Below are positions 37,556 to 45,307 of a stretch of DNA of 49,295 nucleotides, piece after piece (position 1 is the first letter of the stretch; every line of letters begins with the position of its first letter). Below the pieces are notes generated by a model. That model was given only the letters and a program-made list of their open reading frames with translations. It did not search any database and was not told the DNA's origin. The stretch lies in NCBI GenBank assembly GCA_900299205.1, contig OMIW01000040.1:1-49295 (forward strand), read 5' to 3'. The position numbers and the translations under genes were made by a program. Origin of the DNA: Pseudomonadota bacterium. Lineage in GTDB: Bacteria; Bdellovibrionota_C; UBA2361; OMIW01.

Positions 37556-40500
37556 TTACCTGACTGAATTCTCCTCTCCGAGAGCACATTCTACCAAACC
37601 ACTGATATCAATAATCTCATTTGCGCTACAATAAACGACCGGCCCAATTTTTCGTAATATACCCTTCACCAGCAAAGCGCTTCCTGTCATCACCTCGCGG
37701 GCTCGCTTCTCAAAGAGGGGAGGGGTAATGACAATGTTTGTGATCCCAGTCTCATCTTCAATACTCAAAAAAACGACCCCTTTTGCTGTATCAGGCCGCT
37801 GACGGCTAATCACCAGCCCACCGACGATGCAGCGCAGATGCCCCGAAAGCGAGCGATCCTCGGCGAGCTGCCTCCAGGTGAGGCAGCGATATGTCGTGAG
37901 CAGTTCCTCGCGGATCAGCGACATCGGGTGTGCTTTTTGTGAGAAGCCAAGGCTCGCATAATCAAGTGCAACCTGTTGCCCGAGCGAGAGGAGGGGAAGA
38001 TTGTTTCGTCCTACCCGATCCTCGAGCTCTCCAATCGGAATGGGGTGGAGAGGCAACCCGCGGATCTCCCACAATGCCTCACGAGGTGATAGTCCCATAC
38101 TGGCAAAACCATCTGCCTGAGCAAGCTTCACAAGGGTATCGCGCCGAAGGTACAGGCCAAAAGGAAGAACGGCCGCCTGTTGCCAGAGATCCGGTATCGT
38201 CTGAAATGGCCCCCCAAACGCAATAATCGCCGCGATCAGCTCACCCTGTCTTTGCTCGATACCTTTCACAAGGTGCATCCCGATACGGACCGCACCAGAT
38301 TCATCAATCGTTGTTTCCCAATCGCTCGTATTAATGTCAACCGGTTTGATGACCACTCCGTGATCTTTTGCATCTTTGATTATCTGTGCCGGAGCGTAAA
38401 ATCCCATCGGCTGAGAGTTGAGAAGCGAGGCACAGAATTGAGCCGGATAGTGCCGCTTAATCCATGCTGATGCGAGTACTAGGAGGGCGAACGAGGCGGC
38501 GTGAGACTCAGGAAATCCGTACTCACTGAAACCCCGAATCTGGTGCATGCATGTCTCTGCAAATTCCTGTGAATAGCCGTGCATCGTCATCCCCTTGATG
38601 ATTCGGGCTTTAAATCGCTGAATGACATCTTCGTGTCGCTTCCATGCTGCCATCGCTCGTCTGAGCTGCTCTGCCTCCCCCGGTGAAAACCCCGCAAGAC
38701 AGATCGCGAGCCGCATAGCCTGCTCCTGAAAAAGAGGTACGCCGAGCGTTTTGCCGAGAATTCCCTTAACTTTTTCATCCGGAAAATGTACCCGTTCTTT
38801 TCCGAAGCGACGTCGAAGATACGGATGAACCATATCTCCATGAATCGGACCAGGTCTGACAATCGCTACCTCAATAACAAGATCGTAGTAACAACGGGGT
38901 CGCAGCCGGGGCAGCATCGACATCTGGGCGCGAGACTCAATCTGAAAAACGCCGATTGTATCGGAGCGACAGATCATATCGTACGTTTCTGAGTCGTTCG
39001 CTGGAATCGTATAAAGGGCAACAGGCTTTTCCCCAGATCGACGGCGCTCAGCATTTATGAGAGAAAAGGCTCGACGAATACAGGTCAACATGCCAAGCGC
39101 GAGTATGTCGATCTTGAGGATACCAAGCTCCTCGATATCATCCTTGTCCCATTCAACAATCGCCCTGCCCTCCATCGCGGCGGGAATAATTGGAACAATC
39201 CTGTTGAGGGGATATTTCGATATGATAAAACCCCCAACATGTTGTGAGCGATGACGGGGAAATCCAATGATCGCCTCGCTGAGCTCGAGGGCCTTGCGAA
39301 TCCCGAGATTCTGGGGATCAAGCCCTGCAGCAATGAGCGATTCAGGAGAAATATCGGCCGATGACCAACGACGATTACTCTCTGCTATTTGTCGTATCGT
39401 ATCGATGTCGAGCCCACAAACCCTCCCCATATCATTCAGAGCACTTTTGTATCGATAGGTAATAACCTCGGCGGTGAGAGCCGCGTGTTCCCTCCCGAAT
39501 CGCTCATAAATGTACTGAATGACCTCTTCACGACGTTCATGCTCAAAATCGATATCGATATCAGGAGGTTCCTGTCGTTCTTTACTAACAAATCGCGCAA
39601 ACAGCAGATCTATCTCAAGAGGATTTACCGCGGTTATTCCAAGACAAAAACAGACGACCGAATTGGCGGCAGCACCCCTTCCCTGGCAGAGAATCTGACG
39701 CTCTCGAGCAAATCGAACTATTTCATGGCAGGTAAGAAAATACTTTTCGTAGCAAAGCTCCTGAATGAGGTTGAGTTCATCCTCAATCGCCTGTTCAATA
39801 CTCGGAGGAACGCCGTGGGGGAATCGCTCTCTCGCACCCTCGAAAACTCGGCTAATTAGTTCATCGAGCTGCGTCTTTTCAGGTTTGATGGCTATCTCGG
39901 GATATTCATACGTAAGCTGGTCGAGGGAGAATCGTGCGGCGGCAGCGGCAATCTCTGCGGTTCGTTCCACGGCATCAGAGAGTCCTGGAAAAAGGCGTAC
40001 CATCTCAGAGGGAGATTTGAGATAGCGCTCGGCGTTAGAAAGGAGCTTTGTCCCAGCTTCAGAGATGGTTGTTTTTAAACGAACACACGAAAGTGCATCA
40101 AGAACTACCCGCCTCTCGGGGATGTGGTATCTGACATCGTTAGTAATAACGAGTGGGATGTTCTCATCATCACTAAGACGCTGTGCAGCTTCTATTAATT
40201 CGTTATCGCGAGAGGAGAAATACCGACATATACTGAGGAAAAGACGGGATCCAAGATACTTTTTCGCACTTGATAGGGCAGATGAAAGGCTCGCACATCG
40301 AGTGGAATGGTATGGAATTATTGCAATGAGATCGGATGAGGATTGAAGAAGGCGCTCAAAGAAAATATTCCCCGATGACAAAGGTTGGTGTGAAAGCACC
40401 GATGCCGAAGCGGATACCTGTGAGATAAAGAGTGAAAGTGCTTCATATCCATCTTTCGATGTTGGATAGATGAGTGCGTGGGGAATAAAGGGTGTTTCTA

Positions 40501-40750
40501 GATTGTGATGTACAGGGTCGAACGGAAGCCATAGAGGAAGCGCGCACCCAATAAGAAGGGGGATCTGATACCGCTTGGCTGCAGTATGGGCGCGCACCAC
40601 ACCACCGAGAGTCATCCAGTCAGTGATTCCGATGGCTGTATAACCAAGTCCAGCAGCCCGCGCGATCAATTCCTCAGGATTACTTCCTGATTGCAGAAAG
40701 GAGTAGTTTGAGGTGACCTGTAATTCGGCATAAGGGAGGGTACTATTCAT
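37556..40750 (-). CDS. dnaE2: Error-prone DNA polymerase DnaE2 (ImuC)
   Basis: The translesion polymerase of the ImuA-ImuB-DnaE2 mutasome. The track start is 40774. The ATG at 40750 overlaps the imuB stop as ATGA, a coupling signal, and gives 1064 residues (MNSTLPYAELQVTSNYSFLQ). The PHP domain at the N-terminus has lost most metal ligands (LQVTSNYSFL, ITDWMT), as usual for DnaE2. The polymerase active-site region PPDIDIDFEHERREEVIQYI is intact, as are GRGAAANSVVCFCLGIT, RHRSQHVGGFIIS and the GFSEYGFPESHAASFALLVLASAW block. A C-terminal OB fold is seen (KGVVFLSIEDETG). It is shorter than replicative DnaE. Confidence 0.96.
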   Translation of the reverse strand: MNSTLPYAELQVTSNYSFLQSGSNPEELIARAAGLGYTAIGITDWMTLGGVVRAHTAAKRYQIPLLIGCALPLWLPFDPVHHNLETPFIPHALIYPTSKDGYEALSLFISQVSASASVLSHQPLSSGNIFFERLLQSSSDLIAIIPYHSTRCASLSSALSSAKKYLGSRLFLSICRYFSSRDNELIEAAQRLSDDENIPLVITNDVRYHIPERRVVLDALSCVRLKTTISEAGTKLLSNAERYLKSPSEMVRLFPGLSDAVERTAEIAAAAARFSLDQLTYEYPEIAIKPEKTQLDELISRVFEGARERFPHGVPPSIEQAIEDELNLIQELCYEKYFLTCHEIVRFARERQILCQGRGAAANSVVCFCLGITAVNPLEIDLLFARFVSKERQEPPDIDIDFEHERREEVIQYIYERFGREHAALTAEVITYRYKSALNDMGRVCGLDIDTIRQIAESNRRWSSADISPESLIAAGLDPQNLGIRKALELSEAIIGFPRHRSQHVGGFIISKYPLNRIVPIIPAAMEGRAIVEWDKDDIEELGILKIDILALGMLTCIRRAFSLINAERRRSGEKPVALYTIPANDSETYDMICRSDTIGVFQIESRAQMSMLPRLRPRCYYDLVIEVAIVRPGPIHGDMVHPYLRRRFGKERVHFPDEKVKGILGKTLGVPLFQEQAMRLAICLAGFSPGEAEQLRRAMAAWKRHEDVIQRFKARIIKGMTMHGYSQEFAETCMHQIRGFSEYGFPESHAASFALLVLASAWIKRHYPAQFCASLLNSQPMGFYAPAQIIKDAKDHGVVIKPVDINTSDWETTIDESGAVRIGMHLVKGIEQRQGELIAAIIAFGGPFQTIPDLWQQAAVLPFGLYLRRDTLVKLAQADGFASMGLSPREALWEIRGLPLHPIPIGELEDRVGRNNLPLLSLGQQVALDYASLGFSQKAHPMSLIREELLTTYRCLTWRQLAEDRSLSGHLRCIVGGLVISRQRPDTAKGVVFLSIEDETGITNIVITPPLFEKRAREVMTGSALLVKGILRKIGPVVYCSANEIIDISGLVECALGEENSVR

Positions 40751-42372
40751 ACCCATACGCCACACACCGTCCACTTTTTTTCACTTCGATGGTGACATAT
40801 CCAGAGCCACCGTCCATTCGTATCACACACCCGAAAGTAATCACGGAGTGATGGTATATCCTCCGAAAACCAAGGCTCTTCGATCTTTTCAGGACCGACA
40901 CTCGTTGCAACAGTGATGATCTTGTTGTGAAGATACATCCTCTTTGGAGGGTGATCGGGAAGAAGGGCAAGTACCCGAACCGGATGGCCCGGATGAAAAA
41001 AAAGGGAAGGGCGGTATGGAGGGGAAGGAGTGGTATGAGAATGGTCGTTCGATATTCCGTAGGTAGGTGAGGGGGAACGCAAGGTTTTTGGATCAATAGG
41101 GGTAAATCCTATCGATTCCTCGGGAATTGAAGAGTCGTAGATACGGGCTTGTTGGACTGCTGTTCGACCCATCTTATTGGTCACTGTACCGATAAAACCC
41201 CTGAGAGCTGATTCAGTATCAGCCGCAAGTGATCCATCGAGTCGCATCGTAGTTGGTACATCCTTTTCTGATTCAATCACTGAGAGGTGTATGCTTCCAA
41301 CATCTTGCACTGCCCCTTTCTTTTCAAGATAAGAGAGGATGAGTGTCCTAAATTCGGCGGGATTGGTCGGTCGAAAAAAGAAAATATCTCGTTGCCAGAG
41401 AATCTGCCCTCGCTCCGAATAGAGAGAGAAAGAGAGAGTGCGGGGAGATTTTCTCTCTGCTTCAAGATTTGTACATACTTGTCGATAGAGCCCCTCACCT
41501 GTAGCAGCGATTTGAAGAGAAGAGTTCGAAGGAAACTCAAATATATGTCTCTGAGTAAGAGCGGGAGGGGGAGATACAACCTGAAGAAATTCCATTCGCT
41601 CTCCAGTTAGCTGCTCTATTCGTTCAATGACAGAGTGACCAAACCGTTTCAGAAGGCTCTTCCGAGGAAGTCTAAGGAGCTGAGCAATCGTCTTTATCCC
41701 GAGCTCGGCGATTTGATCCTCTATCTGCGAAGGGAGGCGAAGCGCTGCTATCGGATAATCGCTTACTGATTCGATTCCACATGAACGGTCAGTTTCGATA
41801 CTTACCTCACAACCAGAGAATCGGGCGTGTGCCCACGCTCTTCCTATGGTACCCCCTATTCCTATGCGGAGAGGGATCTTTCGTCTAGCAAAGGTGGATA
41901 CGAGCTTTTCGGTTAGCTGTTGTTCCGTGTGGTGAATCCGTTCAGTACCCTGAATATCAATTAGAATACCGACAAAGAGAGGATGGGGGACTACCCCTTG
42001 AAGATATGAGGTGAGGTATTCCTCATCGATACCGACGATTGGTGATACCGTCAGACACCAAAGGGCTATTTTTTGGAGCAGGGAGAATTCGCCGATGAGA
42101 TCATAGGTATATGAAAGAAGATCGGGGCAGACCGTTTGTGCAACGGTAATATTGACATGAGGATACACGCCACATCTTCGTGCATAATCGGATACCCTTA
42201 CAATCTCTAGCCGATTCCCCTTTTTTAGAGAAAGGACAATCGGAAGCTCCTCTTGTGGTCGGTTAGCGAGTTGTTCCGTATCTCTGAGGAGTCGGGCTAT
42301 CGAGAGATCGGGCAGATAGAGTGAGAGGAACCTCGTTGGCCGGTGATTCGGTATCAGCTGATTGGGTATCAT
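40747..42372 (-). CDS. imuB: ImuB, Y-family-polymerase-like mutasome hub
   Basis: ImuB is a catalytically inactive relative of DinB that links DnaE2 to the sliding clamp. The ORF begins at 42507. The preferred ATG at 42372 (MIPNQLIPNHRPTRFLSLYLPDLSIARLL) has AGGGAGG upstream and overlaps the end of imuA by about 110 bases. Result: 541 residues. The N-terminal Y-family-like fold has LYLPDLSIARLL in place of the catalytic DxD; the little-finger region and HhH segment (ELGIKTIAQLLRLPRKSLLKRFG) follow. The C-terminal tail (GPEKIEEPWFSEDIPSLRDYFRV) is typical of ImuB. I could not find a clear clamp-binding QxxLF motif. Confidence 0.93.
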   Translation of the reverse strand: MIPNQLIPNHRPTRFLSLYLPDLSIARLLRDTEQLANRPQEELPIVLSLKKGNRLEIVRVSDYARRCGVYPHVNITVAQTVCPDLLSYTYDLIGEFSLLQKIALWCLTVSPIVGIDEEYLTSYLQGVVPHPLFVGILIDIQGTERIHHTEQQLTEKLVSTFARRKIPLRIGIGGTIGRAWAHARFSGCEVSIETDRSCGIESVSDYPIAALRLPSQIEDQIAELGIKTIAQLLRLPRKSLLKRFGHSVIERIEQLTGERMEFLQVVSPPPALTQRHIFEFPSNSSLQIAATGEGLYRQVCTNLEAERKSPRTLSFSLYSERGQILWQRDIFFFRPTNPAEFRTLILSYLEKKGAVQDVGSIHLSVIESEKDVPTTMRLDGSLAADTESALRGFIGTVTNKMGRTAVQQARIYDSSIPEESIGFTPIDPKTLRSPSPTYGISNDHSHTTPSPPYRPSLFFHPGHPVRVLALLPDHPPKRMYLHNKIITVATSVGPEKIEEPWFSEDIPSLRDYFRVCDTNGRWLWICHHRSEKKWTVCGVWV

Positions 42373-43192
42373 GAGCGCGAAACCTCCCTTCATCCCAGAC
42401 GATCCGCCACTGCGTTTTGTGGGGTTGTTTGCCCTTTGTTTTCCTGAGAGTGATTGAAAACGAGGGGAGAGTGACCGTCGTCCGTACGTCATTTCGTATT
42501 GGTTCAACGAACCAATGTGAATAGTAACCAGATGGTTGATGATGATCCCTCGAATGGTGCCCGAGCCCTGTTTTCTTCAGCGGAGCTGCCGTATAGAAAA
42601 ACGCAGTGCAAAAACCCAATCGTGCGAGCACCGAGAGCGACTGGGTTTCGCGAAATGTTAGTCGAGGAGCAGGGGCGACAATTGCGCTCACGGCTCGCGA
42701 AGAGAGAGCAGTCTTTAGCGCCCAGAGGAGATCCGGTGCGGTTTTTGTTTCAATAAAGAGGCATGAACGGGGAGATATATCCGTGGTTAGCTGGTGTAAT
42801 ACCCACGGCGTTGGCCACTGGTGGGACAGTCCAAGCCAGAGCACCGGTCGTTGATCTCGTGTCTCTTGATTTAAAGAGATATCCCTTTGTGAAGCCTCCT
42901 TTTGATTGCGCATAGCTATTCGGCATTGCACCGCCATATACGAGCAAAGAAGAAGGGGAGAAGTGGCGATTTCATCCAGATTTATACCTAAAAGAGAATG
43001 AATGGCGTTTTTCTGAATCCCGCCCCCTAATTCACGATCAAGCTCCGGTATACCCGTTGGCACTAACATAGAACTGTTTGATCTGATGAGTGGAGACGCG
43101 GGAGAAAATTCTCCTGAGAATCCATCTCCTCTGTCTCCAGGACTCCAGAGGAGTCCTTCGGCAATAAGAGAGCGTAGCGACATGTGGTTCAT
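42263..43192 (-). CDS. imuA: ImuA, RecA-like mutasome protein
   Basis: The first gene of the cassette. ImuA is a RecA/SulA-related protein required for damage-induced mutagenesis with ImuB and DnaE2. 309 residues (or 306 from the next ATG, MSLRSLIAEG). Visible: PTGIPELDRELGGGIQKNAIHSLLG, the usual N-terminal pattern (the Walker A position has no P-loop lysine pattern). Later LWLGLSHQWPTPWVLHQL and AIVAPAPRLTFRETQSLSVLARLG match the RecA-like core. The C-terminal SFSITLRKTKGKQPHKTQWRIVWDEG is a typical ImuA ending. It has no ribosome binding site at either ATG (cccccct precedes the first). The cassette is normally SOS controlled. Confidence 0.9.
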   Translation of the reverse strand: MNHMSLRSLIAEGLLWSPGDRGDGFSGEFSPASPLIRSNSSMLVPTGIPELDRELGGGIQKNAIHSLLGINLDEIATSPLLLCSYMAVQCRIAMRNQKEASQRDISLNQETRDQRPVLWLGLSHQWPTPWVLHQLTTDISPRSCLFIETKTAPDLLWALKTALSSRAVSAIVAPAPRLTFRETQSLSVLARLGFCTAFFYTAAPLKKTGLGHHSRDHHQPSGYYSHWFVEPIRNDVRTTVTLPSFSITLRKTKGKQPHKTQWRIVWDEGRFRAHDTQSADTESPANEVPLTLSARSLDSPTPQRYGTTR

Positions 43193-43378
43193 AGGGGGGC
43201 GTTATCGGCACACGAGATATTCTATATTTATTCTATATCAAATATGGATGTGATATGCGAGAGAAAGGTCGCAAGAATCGATAAAAATAGGAAAATAGTA
43301 AGAATAAGCTGTGATATGTGATGGTTATATCCCGAGGTGTTTTTTGCGTACCCCGGGTATGGGTGATACCTTTGTTTT
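43193..43378. promoter_or_regulatory. imuA-NUDIX divergent region with tandem ATTCTATAT repeats
   Basis: ATTCTATAT occurs twice with an 11-base period (43219-43227 and 43230-43238), one helical turn apart, about 30-45 bases upstream of the imuA start. On the minus strand they read ATATAGAAT, a plausible -10-like or operator element. The NUDIX side contains GGTAT-gggtg-ATACC (about 43356-43370). Neither matches the E. coli or Gram-positive LexA box, though regulation by damage would be expected for imuA. Confidence 0.4.
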
Positions 43379-44002
43379 ATGAGCAACCCTTCCGTTTCCA
43401 TCCTCGAACTCCTCAGGCGGGTCAGAGCGATAGCCCAAAATGGCCTCGCCTATAGCGAGGGCTATTTTGATCGCGAGCGATATCAGGAGCTTTACGACCT
43501 CTCAACAGAAGGAGTGGCGACCCTCTCCGGGGTTGAGCCATCCGTCCTCTTTATCCCTGACGATGACAAGACGGGGTATGCAACCCCTAAAGTCGGCTCT
43601 CGTGGAGCGCTCTTCAGAGGAAATGAAGTCCTCCTCGTCAGGGAGCGAAATGATGACCGGTGGGCGCTCCCCGGGGGATGGGTCGATGTAAACGATTCAC
43701 CGAGCGAAGCGATCGCCAAAGAGTTCATTCAAGAAACGGGGCTTACCGTGAGGCCCTACCACCTTTGCAAGATAGTTGATGGCGGAAAAAGAAATCGGTT
43801 GTCACTGCATCATGTGTATACCCTTATATTCCTTTGTGAATATCTCGAGGGGGAATTGACTCCGAGCTATGAGACGACCGAGGTTCGGTATTTTCCCATC
43901 GATCAACTTCCTGAGTTATCAATCAGTCGGACCAGCCCTGAATATATCGCGACTGCCTGGGCTCACTATCAAAACCATGTGGTTGAAGCCGAATTCGACT
44001 AG
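43379..44002 (+). CDS. NUDIX hydrolase with N-terminal Nudix_N-like domain
   Basis: A 207-residue enzyme hydrolysing nucleoside-diphosphate derivatives, probably ADP-ribose-like or nucleotide-sugar substrates. The NUDIX box is GGWVDVNDSPSEAIAKEFIQETGL, deviating from the consensus by Asp for the first Glu and Lys for the Arg, while the metal-binding E-x-x-E-T-G core is kept. Residues 1-65 (ILELLRRVRAIAQNGLAYSEGYFDRERYQEL) are the small N-terminal domain found in the YjhB-type family. The start ATG at 43379 is divergent from imuA. Substrate unassigned. Confidence 0.93.
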   Translation: MSNPSVSILELLRRVRAIAQNGLAYSEGYFDRERYQELYDLSTEGVATLSGVEPSVLFIPDDDKTGYATPKVGSRGALFRGNEVLLVRERNDDRWALPGGWVDVNDSPSEAIAKEFIQETGLTVRPYHLCKIVDGGKRNRLSLHHVYTLIFLCEYLEGELTPSYETTEVRYFPIDQLPELSISRTSPEYIATAWAHYQNHVVEAEFD

Positions 44003-44163
44003 GCCGAAGTTCCCTTAACCAAAACTCTCAAGTTCTGTTTCATTCTCGACGAATTAGGTTCTGCGACCGATCGATTCCCACAAAGGCCTTACGGGAGGCA
44101 GCAAGAGGAGGCCGGTTCGGGTTCAATCTCGCAGGGACCAATCGATAGGAAACAGAGGAGTAT

Positions 44164-44565
44164 ATGCCTATACCAGTAACCGTTCCGAGAGATATTCCTA
44201 TACTCGTCGTCGATGATTTCGCCACAATGCGACGAATAGTCCGAAATAGCTTGCGACAGCTTGGATTTACGAATGTGGTTGAAGCAGCCGATGGCAACGA
44301 AGCGCTCGAGCAGATACGACAGTCCTCATTTCAGGTCATCATTTCTGAATGGAACATGCCAACCCTCGATGGATCAGACCTTTTGCGGGCTGTTCGTTCC
44401 GACGAGAGAAATCGTGAAACGCCGCTCCTCATGATAACGACAGAGTCGCAGCGTAAGCAGGTAGAAGCGCGTGAAGCAGAGGGAGTGGCTACCTATGTAG
44501 TAAAGCCGGTTACCACCTCTGTCCTTGAGTCTAAGATGGAATCACTGCTCAGCAAGGGGCTGTAA
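44164..44565 (+). CDS. CheY-like single-domain receiver with phospho-acceptor Asp replaced by Glu
   Basis: A 133-residue stand-alone receiver with an 11-residue N-terminal extension. Compared with CheY, the acidic pair Asp17-Asp18 (ILVVDDFATMRR), the later Thr (MITTES) and Lys (YVVKPVT) are all present. The phospho-acceptor position, normally DWNMP, is EWNMP here (Glu62, codon GAA, directly readable). Receivers with Glu at this site are often constitutively active mimics in other proteins. CAGAGGAGTAT just upstream is a strong ribosome binding site. The rest closely resembles CheY of motile bacteria, but no chemotaxis genes lie in the window. The 3' end overlaps a convergent gene by 24 bases. 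Confidence 0.93.
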   Translation: MPIPVTVPRDIPILVVDDFATMRRIVRNSLRQLGFTNVVEAADGNEALEQIRQSSFQVIISEWNMPTLDGSDLLRAVRSDERNRETPLLMITTESQRKQVEAREAEGVATYVVKPVTTSVLESKMESLLSKGL

Positions 44566-45144
44566 CCCGCTCAGCGATGAGGCGAGGTTTTCCGCGGAGA
44601 GTCGGCTATCTGGGTCGAGCACTACAATTCCAATCTGCCTCCCTTTCCCGCTCCATACCCCGAGGAAGAACGTCTCCTTGTCCTTAGACTCAATCTGGGA
44701 GAGCGTTACCGGCAGGCCCCCGATGGAGACTTCGATAGTTTTGATGAGTTTGCTTCTGATCGGATTGATCTCAGCCAAAAACAGGGAAACGATGCTTGGA
44801 GCGATCGGTTGCTGTTCTTTGAACGCTTTTGACCGTTTAAGGATATCGAGAAGGTCACCTCCTGCCCGATAATTTTCGGAAGGAACGACCATCACGTCGA
44901 GTCTCGCATTCAGCGAGCGGAGGATCGCTCGCGCATACGAACCGTCATCCGTTTTTTGTGAAAGAACAACTTCAAGAGACTGAGGGAGTGGTGAGCCGAA
45001 GATCTCCTCTGGTGGTATTGAGTGGGCCTGTAACCTTTGCTTTAAAGTCCCCTGCAACCACAGGGTAACTCCCAGCGGAATGATAAAGAGAAGGGTAAGA
45101 ATAAGGCGTGCTGACGATTTCCGCTCCTTTTCCATGAGCCCCAT
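44542..45144 (-). CDS. Membrane-anchored protein of unknown function
   Basis: The track ORF starts at 45204; ATG 45144 (MGLMEKERKSSARLILTLLFIIPLGVTLWLQ) or 45135 gives the form with a basic N-tail and a single membrane helix at once, a typical anchored topology; the start is uncertain. The rest, about 170 residues, is polar and mixed alpha/beta (e.g. SLEVVLSQKTDDGSYARAILRSLNARLDVMVVPSENY, VSIGGLPVTLSQIESKDKETFFLGVW), probably periplasmic. I do not recognise the family. Its last 24 bases overlap the CheY-like gene on the opposite strand. Confidence 0.65.
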   Translation of the reverse strand: MGLMEKERKSSARLILTLLFIIPLGVTLWLQGTLKQRLQAHSIPPEEIFGSPLPQSLEVVLSQKTDDGSYARAILRSLNARLDVMVVPSENYRAGGDLLDILKRSKAFKEQQPIAPSIVSLFLAEINPIRSKLIKTIEVSIGGLPVTLSQIESKDKETFFLGVWSGKGRQIGIVVLDPDSRLSAENLASSLSGLQPLAEQ

Positions 45145-45307
45145 CTCATAAAACAACACATGTAACGAAGAGACTGCGCGTTTTGTCGTATTCCTCTTCA
45201 CCAAACTGCGGCCCCATCATACAGAAAAACGACCGAATCGCCCACCTCCCCACCTCTTCAAAGATGTGCTACACCATCCGAGGATAATTTTGGGGAGATT
45301 TCAAGCC

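Noticed and set aside
44065-44146. GACCGATCGAT and GACCAATCGAT 71 bases apart before the CheY-like gene
   Set aside because: Short and imperfect; no independent support for a function, so not listed as a feature.
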